From NCBI GenBank assembly GCA_038030265.1, contig CM075941.1:46066164-46130163 (forward strand): 64,000 bases of DNA, given 5' to 3'. The notes under the pieces were generated by a model, which did not search any database, had not been told where the DNA came from, and worked only from the letters and a program-made list of their open reading frames with translations. The translations under genes were made by a program, and so were the position numbers. The stretch comes from Corythucha ciliata. Taxonomy: Eukaryota > Arthropoda > Insecta > Hemiptera > Tingidae. Shown here one piece after another: positions 22,401-31,702 of the stretch. The stretch's first letter is position 1; each line of letters opens with the position of its first letter.

Positions 22401-25400
22401 GTTCCTAGAACGAAATTGACAATTTTCGAAGGAGAGACTTGTAAAATCTACAGCTGTTCTGAACCAGAATTATCGTAAATGATTAAGGCCCAATTTTACC
22501 AACTTTTTAAACCACGATCAACAACAATTAATCACGATTACGATGTAAAAACTTATATCAGAATTCATATGGGTCGTTATTTTGTTGGTTAAAATGGGCC
22601 TAAGTTCCCAATTTTTATAGCGTGAATAGTCATTTTGGTGATCGTCAGGGCACGAATCATCAGTTCAGCCATTTTCATGGCACGAATGGTCAATTTTGGC
22701 CATTTTTGGAGCGCGAGTGGTTCGTTTTTGCTATTTCAAGGTCACATGTTCGTCAGTTCTTAAGACTTTTTCCAGGCGCGAATCTGTAAGTTCAGTCATT
22801 TTCGGGGGTGTGCTGCCACTTTTAGTGGGTTGAATGTGATACTATGGTCATTTTTTGGGCTCAGGTCAGGATCAGATGCCTCTTCTCAATTTCATCGGGG
22901 AATTAGCCATTTGTCTCCATTTTAGCCGAGTTAGCGATTTTTCTCAATTTTTGCCGAAAATGAGGGCATTTTCCTAATTATTGGCCAGTGGCGACGAAGT
23001 TGCCTCCGGTAACCGCAGCTTACCTATTTTCTCCTATTCTCTGTGAATTAGCAAATGTTCTCAATTCAACCCCCGATTAGCCATTTTTCTTCGTTTAGCC
23101 TAAATTAGCGTTTTTCCTAATTTTTGCCGCTAATTAGACTTTTCTACATTTCAGTCACGAATTAACCCCCACCCCATTTCCTAACGAATTACTTAACGCT
23201 TTTTCTGAATTTGGCCGCGGATTACCGATTTTTTTTTTTTTTTTTTTTCACTTTTTGGCATGAATTAGCTCCTTCAGAAGCCCCGAATTAACGTTTTCTC
23301 AATTTAAACCGCGTATTAGCGTTTAGAGCGGGTTCAGCGTCTGAAGCAGGTGAGGGCTTTTCATCGGAATTATTCAAAATTTCAGTCGAACGCTTAAACC
23401 GCTCAGCGCTGAAATCGAGTGATTCCCTCTCATGTAGGACGTTTTGTATTTTTAATTTTGTAGTTAAATTCGCGATTTTTCTTTATTTTAGCCAAGAATC
23501 AGCGATTTTTTTTATTTTAGCAGTAAATTAGCGTTTTCACCATTTTAGCCCTGAATTAGCGATTCGTCTCCATTTTAGCAGTGCATTAGCGATTTTCCTG
23601 AATTTTTGCCGTGAATTCGTGATTTTACTGATTTTAGCCGCATATGAGCGATTTTTTGTATATTAGCCGAGAATCAGCGATTTTTTCTCATTTTAGCCGT
23701 GAATTAGCGTTTTTCATTATTTTAGTCGTGAACTAGAGATTCAACTCCATTTTAGTAGATAATTAGCGTTGTCCTGAATTTTGTAGCGAATTCATCATTT
23801 TCCTGATTTTAGCCGCAAATGAGCGATTATTCTGTATATCAGCCGAGAATGAGCGATTTTTCTCATTTTAGCCGTAAATTAGCGTTTTTCACCATTTTAG
23901 CCCTGAATTAGCGATTCACCTTCATTTTAGCAGCGAATTAGCGATTTTTTTCTGAATATTTCGTGTGAAATTGTGTTTCTCCTTATCTTAGCCGCCAATG
24001 AGCGATTTGTCTCAATTTCATCCATGAACTTGCGATTTTTCTTCATTTTAGCCGAGAATCAGTGAATTTGTCTCATTTTAGCCGTGAATTAGCGTTTCAT
24101 CTCCAATATTCACATCCAATTCGTGTTTTCCCTGATTTTAGCCGCTATTGAGCGATGAATTAGTAAACTCTAATTTGCAGCACAAAGTAAAAAAAAGTGC
24201 TAATTTGCTGCTGAAAATGTAAAAAATCGCTATTTTCCAGTAAAATTTGAGGAAAACCCCAATTATTGGCGAAAATTTGGGAAAATTCGCTAACATTGTG
24301 ATAATAACGCTACTTTTCCGTTAAAATTAAGAGAAAGTGGTATTTTGCGGCTAAAATTGAGAAAAATCTCCAATTCGCTCGCGGACGAAGTGTGGAAGAA
24401 TCTGCCGTTTAACCCCATTATCACCCCTCAATTGTGAGTATTGGGTCACAAACGTTTCAATTTTGTCCGCAGACTTGTAAAAATGGATCGGTAAACACAA
24501 TTTCGGAGAAGTTGAGGCATAAAATGAGCATTCAAGCTCCGCCCAAAATCCTCGTCGAGAAATATCTCATAGAAATTGCCAAAATCTACAACATTAAGTA
24601 CGAGGCGGATCCACAAGTGATGCGCGAACATGAACAAGCGAAAGGCATGGACGCTCTCCTGTTTGAACCGGGGACGGCCAACAATTTGGACAACGTTCGC
24701 CCGCCTGGTTTCATCGACTTTCCGCCGCCGCCGCTCGTTCCAGAAAATCGTCCCTTCAACTATCCGGTAAATATTTTGTTGTTGTTGTTTTAGCCCCGCA
24801 AATATTCCTCGAAGAAAAATAAACCCATCTCGACAGGCCAAACCGACTATTACATCCATGCCTGAGCCCGGTGGTGCTGTCCCAGGAGCTCCGTCTCTTT
24901 TTTCCTACAACATTCCACCGTCGAACGCTGAACCACCTCCTTACGACGGCAACAAGACTATTAATGTGAGTTTTTAACGTTAATTACGCCCTATTTGGCT
25001 ATAATTAAGCGGACCCTTTTTTTTGGTTCAGACGAACAAGGGAAAACCACCATCGATGTACCCTCCAGCGCTGCCTTCTCCCAATCAGGACACGAACAAA
25101 CAGGTAATTAATCTAGATATTCGTTTTAACTGACTCAGACCTGAATGAGGAGATGAATGGTCAAACTGACAATTCGCACTTTGAAAATCCCTAAGCAGAT
25201 GATTCATGTCCTGAAAATGGCAAAACTGGCCATTTGTGCGTCAGAAATAGCCATACTGAGCCTTCACACGCCTTGAAAATGTCTAAACTGACGATCCTGG
25301 CCTTAAAAACTGGCTATTTACGCCCTGTAAATGGCACACACAACTCGTACTAGCAATTCATGGTCTAAAACTGGCCTAACTGATCGTTTGTGCTCTACAG

Positions 25401-28400
25401 AGGCTAAACAGACGATTCGCGCCTTCAAAGTGGCTGACTGCACCCACAGAATGACTAAACAGGGCTATTTGCGCCCATCAAGCGATAAACTGACCACTTG
25501 CGATTGCGCACCGAGCATGGGCCGTCCTCACCGAACCCCTCCCCCTCCAACCAACCAACCAGCATTAGCTACATGGACTGGATAAACTTTTTGATTTTAT
25601 TTGAAACTATAAATTGCTATAAAATTGCTTGATTGGCAAGTCACGCCCTAAAAAGTGCTAAATGTGCTAATTCGTGCCAGTGAAATGGCGAAACTTACCA
25701 TTCGTAGTGCAAAAATGGACAAACTGAGCCACCACGCCTAGAAAATGGGCTAAAAATGCAGACGATTTGTGGCCTAAAAATAGCAGAACTAATAGTTTGC
25801 GTCTTGGAAATGCCTTAACTGACGATTCATGCCAATAAAATGCCTAATGTGACTTGCTGCTGGTTGGACCAAAAAAGCAATTTCACGGATTTCAGTGCGC
25901 CAAAAACAAATTTTTATTGCTCGTTCGAACCATTCGAAAAATGGTGAATCTAGCGATTCGTGCCTTAAAAATTGCTAAACTAACTGTTCGCAACCTAAAA
26001 TTGACTTTACAGACGACTCGTCCCCTGGAAATAGTCAAACGGACTATTCACGCCCTAAAAATGGGTAAAATGATGATTCGCGCCTTGAAATTGGCCAAAA
26101 AAGCCATTCCGGGCCATTCAAAATGACTGAACTGACGATTCGTGCTCTGAAATAACCAAACGCCTTAAAAATTTCAATCTTCAAAGTTTCGGTCTAAAAA
26201 TGGTCAAACTATGATCATTCGCGCTCTTCGAAAAGCGTCAGGGACAAGGACAATTCGTCCTTTGAAAGTGGTAGAACAGACTGGACACGCCCCAAAACGG
26301 GCTGCTGGTCGTATTGACAATTTATGCCCCCCCCTCCCCCACAATGGCTATACTGACAGATTTGCGCCTTGAAAAACGACCACTCGCGTTCCAAAATTGG
26401 CCAAATTGACCATTCGTGCCTTAAAAATGCCTGAACTGACGATTCGTACCCTAAATATCGCCAAAACGACTAGTCAGGCACTAGAAATTGCAAACTAAGT
26501 CACTGATGACGAGAATTTGGGTTTCAGACAGCATGGATTTCCTTAATTCTTCCTCCCTTGGCAGCTGTCAGTTTTGGTCGAGCTGTCAATTTCGTCCTTA
26601 AAACTGATAATTTCGTCTTTAAAAAAACTCTCAATTTCGCCCCAGAAACTGACAGTCTCGACTTGGAATCTGTCAATTTCCTCCTACATAACAGAATATC
26701 ACAAAACATGATTTCGAGATTCAGCAGCAGACCATTCGGGCTCACAATATGAGGTTTTTGGGCCCCCTTCACCTGAAACAGTCAAGCTCTTAAAATTCTC
26801 AAAACAATTCCGTCCCGTAAACTGTTAATTTTCGGCCAGGGAACTGTCAATTTTACCCGAGAAACTGTCTATTTTGTCATAAATAACTGTCAATGTTGTC
26901 TCAAAAACTGTCAATTTCGTCCTGGGGACTGTAAATTTCTAGTTGAAACTATCAGTATCGATCTAACACTGTCAATTTTGTACTATGAAGGTTAATTTCG
27001 TCATTCAAAACTGTCAATTTTGACGTCAAATCTATACCTATATCATTCTAAAACTGCCAATTTCGCCCCACAAACTGTCGAATCTGACAATTCCTTTCTG
27101 AAACTGTCCATTCTGTCCTTCAAGAGGCCCCTAAAAGTCTCTAATTATACATACCTAATACAAACCTCTATTGGTAACCGCTAAGGCCTTTTCCTTATTT
27201 TAGGCAAATCACCGCTATTTCCCCGACCTATCCGCCAAACAGCGCTAATGCCAAGTTTAAGCTGCGAATTTCTCCATTTTAGCCGCGAATGAGTGCTTTT
27301 TGTGAACTTTACCAGCAAATTAGCGCTTTTCGCACTTTACTCGGTTTGAGCTGAAAATTAGCGTTTTACTCAATATTAGCCGCAAAATAGCGGTTTTTTC
27401 TAAATGTTTACGACAAATTAGCATTTTGTTGTTCACCATAACCATACGCTGCGGATCAGCGTTTTTTTCTCAATTTTAGCTGCGAATTTGCGGGTTTTTC
27501 ATCCGTAGCCATAAATTGGCGCTTTTTCTCAATTTTAGCCTGAAAGTTGACCGAGGAAGCCGCGAATTTTCTCAATTTTAGCTGTGAATTAGTGATTCCC
27601 CTATATTTCAGTCGCGAATTAGCGCTTTTTCGTAATTTTAGCAGCGTATTAGCGTTTCTAACCCGTAATTTAGCGAATTCTGTTCATTTTAACCACGAAT
27701 TGGCATTTTCCGATATTATTAGTGTAAATTGGCAATTTTTTCATTTTTGGCAGCGTATTAGCACTTTTTTTCAACTTTCTGTTATGGATTAGCGCTGGTT
27801 CTCAGTTTGAGCCTTGTTCAAGCTGATGTGCAAATTGTTTGGGCAAGAACGTACTACGTATTTGGGCAAAATATTACGGCTAAAATATTACGGCTAAAAT
27901 AGCGAAAACGTGCTAGTTGATAGCACGCAAGCGAAAAAAAACACTGTAGGTAACACGCGGCTAAAAATTGAAAAAATCTCTAATTCGCAGCTAAAATTGA
28001 GAAAAAGCGCTCACCCGCAACATATCGTCAAACGGAGCCTATGCTGTCCAAACCGTATACCGAAACTCGTTTTCAAGTTCCTACATACATGAACATTGAA
28101 CTCAAAAATCCTCGTTTTTTTTTATCTTTAAGCTTTTCGGTGGCCCTTTGTGACATAAGGAGACTCGAGGCTATCGCCCCCCTCGCCACTACCTCTCGTA
28201 TACGCGTATACCTCGGTATACGCTTCAGATTCACGGACAGAAGTGAGAAAAAGGGCTAAAATTAAGGAAAATACTTGGCTACTTCGCGGCTAAAGTTTTC
28301 TTAAACCATCCGCGGATAAAGAGTGTAGAAAAAGCGCTAATTAGAGGCTAGAAAGTATGGAAACGACAATTTTACAATTTTCGTCATTTTAGTCATTTTT

Positions 28401-31400
28401 AGGGCGTGAATAGCCCATTTGACAATGTCCAGGGGACGAATCATTCGTACAGTCAAATTTAGCTTGCGAACGGTTAGTTTGGAAATTTATAAGGCACGAA
28501 TCGCTAGATTCACCACTTTTCGAATGGTTCGAACGAGCAAAAATTTGTTTTTGGAGCTGTGAAATCCGGGAAATTGCTTTTTTAGGTCCAGCCAGCAGCA
28601 AGTCACAATAGGCATTTTAATGGCATGAATTGTCAGTTAAGGCATTTTCAAGACGCAAACTATTAGTTCTGCTATTTTTAGGCCACAAATCGTCTGCATT
28701 TTTAGCCCATTTTCTAGGCGTGGTGGCTCAGTTTGTCCATTTTTGCACTACGAATGGTAAGTTTCGCCATTTCACTGGCACGAATTAGCACATTTAGCCC
28801 TTTTTAGGGCGTGACTTGCCAATCAAGCAATTTTATAGCAATTTATAGTTTCAAATAAAATCAAAAAGTTTATCCAGTCCATGTAGCTAACGCTGGTTGG
28901 TTGGAAGGGGAGGGGTTCGGTGAGGACGGCCCATGCTCGGTGCGCAATCGCAAGTGGTCAGTTTATCGCTTGATGGGCGCAAATAGCCCTGTTTAGTCAT
29001 TTTGTGGGTGCAGACAGCCACTTTGAAGGCGCGAATCGTCTGTTTAGCCTCTGTAGAGCACAAACGATCAGTTAGGCCAGTTTTAGACCGTGAATTGCTG
29101 TTACGAGTTGTGTGTGCCATTTACAGGGCGTAAATAGCCAGTTTTTAAGGTCAGGATCGTCAGTTAAGACATTTTCAAGGCGTGCGAAGGCTCAGTATGG
29201 CTATTTCTGACGCACGAATGGCCAGTTTTGCCATTTTCAGGACATGAATCATCTGCTTAGGGATTTTTAAAGTGCGAATTGTCAGTTTGACCATTCATCG
29301 TAAGCCGCATAGAGTCAGTTTTACCAATTTTATAGGGCGTGAATAGCCAGTTTGGCAATTTCAACGCTGCCAGTATGGCCAATCCTAGGGCATGAATCCG
29401 TTATTTTAGTCAATTGTATGATATGAACTCAGTTTTGACATTTTCATTGCGTGAATTATTAGTTTAACCATTTTAGAGAATGCAAGCAGTCAGTTCGCCC
29501 TTTTTTTGAGCGCGTTACGTCAGCTTGACCACTTTTAGAGCGGGAACCGCTAGTTTTAGCCAGTTGTGGCTCGTAAATAGAAGATTTAGCCAGTTTCACA
29601 GCGGGATTCATGATCTTTTCATGCATTTTCATGTACGAACCGTCAGTCTAACCACTTTTAGACCGCGTGAAGTCCGTTGGGCTTTTTTTTAGAGCGGTAA
29701 TTGCCAGTTTGGCAATTTTTAAGGCGTTTTAAGGTGGGAATAGGCAGTGAATTGATAGCAAGCCATTTTTATTAGAGCGAAGGACACAATTTCATAAGCC
29801 TCTCCCTTGACTAAATCTTGGATCCGCGTCTGGACCCTGCGATATTCTGTTTTTAAAAACAGCCAGAGCCATGAAATTTCTCTTTGAAATGAGCTAGTGC
29901 GCTCATTTATCCTTTAAAAGGGTGAGATATCCCGTTAAACTGGCTTGTCTTAAGGGAGCCAGCCCCACGAAATTGGTTTCTGACCTACGAAATCCGACAA
30001 ATTTGATCTCAAAAAGTGCCAAACCGGCAAATTTTGTTATTGAAGTAGCCAAAACCACGAAATTAGGTTTTGCGGTGAGTTCAATCCATGATATTTGGAC
30101 ATCGAAAGTGTCTAATGAGCGGAATTGCATTCATGAAGAGTCAACCCGTTGTAAATTGGCTTTTTAGTACGTCAATTCTGTCTGAGAGCGATAATCCACA
30201 AAATTTGGAATTTGACTTGATCTGAGAGAGGGGGGGGGGATCATGAACTCAGGGCTAAGCCCCTCTAAACATTTTACCTTAAATCCGCCCTGAAATTGGT
30301 AAAATCTGACTCAATAATTCACTAAAATGACGGTGAAAATGGTGAATCACGCCCTGAAAATGTCCAACTGACGATTTGCGCTCCAAAAAATAGTAAAACT
30401 GGACTTTATTCACTCCTTAAAGAAAATGGCGCCTTTAAAATGCCTAAACCGACGATTCGTGCCATACGAATAGCCAAACTGGCTATTTACGTTCAAAAAA
30501 TGACAAATCTGACCAAATTCACCCTAGAAATGCTCAAACTGACGATATCCGAACCTTGAAAATAGAAAAACTGAACAATTCACAATCCAAAAATAGCAAA
30601 ACTGACAATATTCGCTCCTAAAATTGCGAAACATGACGATTCGCATTACACTTTAAAAAATTGGAAAATTCTTCGTTTTTGACAAGTTGTCCCCTAATGA
30701 CCAGGAGAATAGAATGTGCTGGGAGCTCGTCAACGAAATAATTATGACAGAAGCCGTGCTCCTGGCACATTTCGACTTACAATACTGTCAATTTTGACTT
30801 GGAATCTCTATTTCCTCCAACATTTCAAATATCCCAAACCTTGATGACGAGGTTTTGGATCAAAGTACAAGAAACTATCAACATCGTCGTTCAAAGCTGT
30901 CAATTTCGTTCTCGAAACACTGCCAATGTCGCTCTATAGACACTGTCATTTTCGGTGTTAAAAACTGTCAATTTGACAGTTTTTGGAAAAGGGGCTTGAG
31001 AATAAACATCTTGGGGGGGGGGGGCTAATACGACCAACTAGGGAGGCTAAGTCCCTATAGCCCCCTTAAATCAGCCAATGCTGAAAATTCATTTTGGCTA
31101 TTGAATCTTGTAGTCCCAAAAATACGATTCGAGGGCCAAAAAGTGGATGTTCCACCCCCTTCTTCAGAACGTTTCCGTTCTCCAGCCTGCTCATCCCCGC
31201 AGGACCCATTTTGTGTGTTAGTAACTAATTCCGTTCGGCGTTAAAACTTATTTTTCTCTCTCTCTCCCAACCCCCCCCCCCCCGTAGGTTGACGACGTAC
31301 CGAAGCCGATGCCAAGGTCAAAAATGTCGCCCGACATGGGACTGCCAGATTTGCCGTCAGTGCCCAACGACTGTCCTCTGCCGACGACTAGCGAGCCCGA

Positions 31401-31467
31401 AGACAGCGACGGCGATGATTTCGTCGACATTGCCCGACGTTTTGAAGAGTTGAGCAAGAGGAAATGA
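16458..31467 (+). CDS. IST1: IST1 homologue (ESCRT-III-associated factor)
   Basis: IST1 binds ESCRT-III and recruits the AAA ATPase VPS4 in endosomal sorting, membrane-tubule scission and cytokinetic abscission. Six coding exons join in phase: 16458-16726, 16799-16931, 24473-24766, 24837-24965, 25032-25103 and 31288-31467. They encode 358 aa, against about 360 in the human protein. The ATG at 16458 (MFSSSVKYAKLKTNL) matches the family start. The N-terminal helical domain is highly conserved: NRLKLLEKKKSEQAQKARKE, RVEHIIREDYMVEALE and EAPPKILV-like APPKILVEKYLIEIAK. A proline-rich linker follows. The C-terminus DDFVDIARRFEELSKRK is a MIM1 motif for VPS4 MIT domains. Introns 2 (7.5 kb) and 5 (6.2 kb) are packed with repeats. 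The last acceptor is CCCCGTAG after a C14 tract. Confidence 0.96.
17041..17500. mobile_element. hAT-like terminus and debris in IST1 intron 2
   Basis: After a C10 tract (17041) and AT-rich text, CAGTGGCGTAACGATAGTGC starts near 17153. It closely resembles the CAGTGGCGTA ends of the delimited hAT-like elements in this window. A poly-G tract lies near 17427. The partner terminus and a target duplication were not found, so this is probably a truncated copy interrupted by the next LINE fragment. Confidence 0.45.
17480..18425 (-). pseudogene. Non-LTR retrotransposon 3' fragment, RNase H and zinc finger
   Basis: Read on the minus strand from 18417, TVFQAEVAAIEAC and ITIYSDSRAAL give RNase H strands with the catalytic Glu and the second Asp. 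Next, in a shifted frame, come IEKADELAKKGAM and YVGPEPVVGVARE, then HFRQAKEGIKRY and GIFTGHFAGQRHLHMMGL. Near 17680-17650, DPTCERCGVEEVTTGHL gives the C-terminal CX2C...H zinc motif. RNase H followed by this finger is characteristic of I-superfamily LINEs. The first catalytic Asp is missing (5' truncation) and there are stops, so the copy is dead. It is antisense in IST1 intron 2. Confidence 0.8.
18430..19365. mobile_element. Unclassified DNA-transposon debris with small inverted repeat
   Basis: CAGTGGCGGATCCAAGG at about 18436 looks like a hAT-type terminus, with a relative in inverse sense near 29815-29845. Segments of about 45 bp at 18745-18800 and 19015-19065 are inverted copies (CTACAGGTGCCGCAGAT against ATCTGCGGCACCTGTAG). 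No coding region is recognised. Confidence 0.45.
19370..20035 (+). repeat. Family D short-period array
   Basis: About twenty diverged monomers of about 27-30 bp carry the core GCCAAACTGACNATTCGCGC and CCTGAAAATG. The open frames on the minus strand here (19467-19862) are artefacts of the repeat. Confidence 0.75.
20107..21008 (-). pseudogene. Non-LTR retrotransposon 3' fragment with intact RNase H motifs
   Basis: The frame 21008-20292 carries all four RNase H carboxylates in context: WYSDGSVKDEGAG, FQVEIYSIEAC, ILSDSQAAL and GHKGFEGNEMADQLAK. It continues to QVQAWLDERHREHWV. A frameshift near 20320 separates it from the C-terminal zinc finger CRFCDLAVETAEHVLCEC (about 20340-20290), which is followed by a final helical tail to about 20130. 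This layout matches I-superfamily LINEs. The reverse transcriptase is absent. The fragment is less decayed than the one at 17480-18425 and lies antisense in the same IST1 intron. Confidence 0.82.
21009..21640. other. Unclassified intronic stretch
   Basis: ACCAGGGGCGGTTTTATGGG near 21180 resembles a hAT-type terminus. The rest shows only isolated motifs. No gene or RNA can be supported. Confidence 0.4.
21640..22440 (+). repeat. Family C short-period array, forward orientation
   Basis: About thirty monomers of about 22-26 bp with the core GACGAAATTGACAGTTT follow one another. At 22190-22270 a non-repetitive insert ('gattgggcttggcctgagcccaa') is shared, inverted, with family C blocks near 26710-26780 and 45340-45410. 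That shows these blocks are copies of one larger element rather than independent expansions. Confidence 0.82.
22441..22870 (-). repeat. Family D remnants, reverse orientation
   Basis: After about 180 bp of unclassified sequence, monomers of the type TTTTGGCCATTTTTGGAGCG and GCGAATCGTCAGTTT run from about 22620. They are family D in reverse sense, directly following the family C array. Confidence 0.65.
22870..24170 (-). repeat. Family A array, reverse orientation
   Basis: About forty monomers in the sense TTTTAGCCGTGAATTAGCG followed by TTTTTCTC fill this stretch. An internal duplication of about 240 bp is apparent, with the segment 'gattttagccgcatatgagcgatttt' near 23630 recurring near 23810. 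A T-rich tract (about 18 T) is at 23230. Confidence 0.8.
24171..24430 (+). repeat. Family A array flips to forward orientation
   Basis: At about 24170 the monomers switch strand and run as GCTAAAATTGAGAAAAATC-type units up to about 24385, just before IST1 exon 3. The switch creates a local inverted repeat made of diverged monomers. Confidence 0.65.
25128..26075 (+). repeat. Left arm of a near-identical long inverted repeat
   Basis: This family D array plus a unique segment (about 25500-25660) recurs inverted at 28375-29320. The unique segment, including GCGATTGCGCACCGAGCATG and 'acatggactggataaactt', can be matched almost base for base. Small differences include a few substitutions and one missing 4-base CAAC copy. 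The arm lies entirely in IST1 intron 5. The 84-codon frame at 25331-25585 and its counterpart at 28887-29120 reflect this duplication and are not called genes. Confidence 0.88.
26076..28374. repeat. Spacer of the inverted repeat: family D, C and A blocks
   Basis: In order there are family D forward (to about 26500), family C reverse (about 26560-27130, core AACTGTCAATTTCGTCC), family A reverse (about 27190-27825) and family A forward (about 27840-28030 and 28240-28370). A non-repetitive block at 28030-28240 ('ctgtccaaaccgtataccgaaactcg') is related to segments near 54470-54560 and 60890-60990. No coding sequence is seen. Confidence 0.72.
28375..29320 (-). repeat. Right arm of the long inverted repeat
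   Basis: This is the reverse complement of 25128-26075, with boundaries estimated from where similarity fades (about 26075/28375 inside and 25128/29320 outside). Both arms share an unusual non-family insert ('gctggttggaccaaaaaagcaatttc' in the left arm). This confirms duplication of one specific sequence rather than two arrays of the same family. Confidence 0.88.
29321..29770 (-). repeat. Family D array, reverse orientation
   Basis: Monomers such as GGGCGTGAATAGCCAGTTTG continue beyond the inverted-repeat arm with higher divergence. Confidence 0.7.
29771..30300 (+). repeat. Family E remnants and hAT-like terminus
   Basis: Near 29815-29845 the text CTTGGATCCGCGTCTGG is the inverse of the terminus at 18436. 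From about 29930 to 30170 the units resemble family E ('agccaaaaccacgaaattaggtttt'). A G9 tract lies at 30229. No gene is seen. Confidence 0.5.
30300..31010. repeat. Family D, hairpin repeat and family C in series
   Basis: Family D forward runs at 30300-30660. One copy of the CCAGGAGAATAGAATG palindromic repeat lies at about 30706-30775. Family C reverse follows at 30780-31000 and ends at a G13 tract near 31014. The D then C(reverse) order repeats that at 25128-27130 and 44580-45610. Confidence 0.7.
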
Positions 31468-31700
31468 CTAATTCTCGCTTGGTTTATCATCTCTTTGATG
31501 GTGTTTTTCATTTCGATACAATTTGTTGAATTCGAGGAAAGTTCGTATTTATTTTAATTGACAACAGTAGCCCTTTTTTTTAGGGGCTCACGCGCTTACA
31601 ACAAAACAGTGTTTCGTGCCCAATGTATTAATAATGATCGAACTGAGGAAAAAAAAACAAAAAAAAAACTATTTGCATTCAATAAATATTGTATAGTCAG
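31468..31700. terminator. Overlapping 3' ends of IST1 and NUP58
   Basis: The IST1 stop is at 31465-31467 and an AATAAA lies at 31681-31686 on the plus strand. NUP58, transcribed towards it, stops at 31703 and has its first AATAAA (TTTATT on the plus strand) at 31548-31553. If both signals are used, the two mRNAs overlap by roughly 130-150 nt. Confidence 0.65.
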
Positions 31701-31702
31701 CA

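Noticed and set aside
25331..25585. 84-codon open frame with a near-identical partner at 28887-29120
   Set aside because: The similarity comes from the DNA inverted repeat itself. The frame is built from family D monomers and shows no domain or codon signal.
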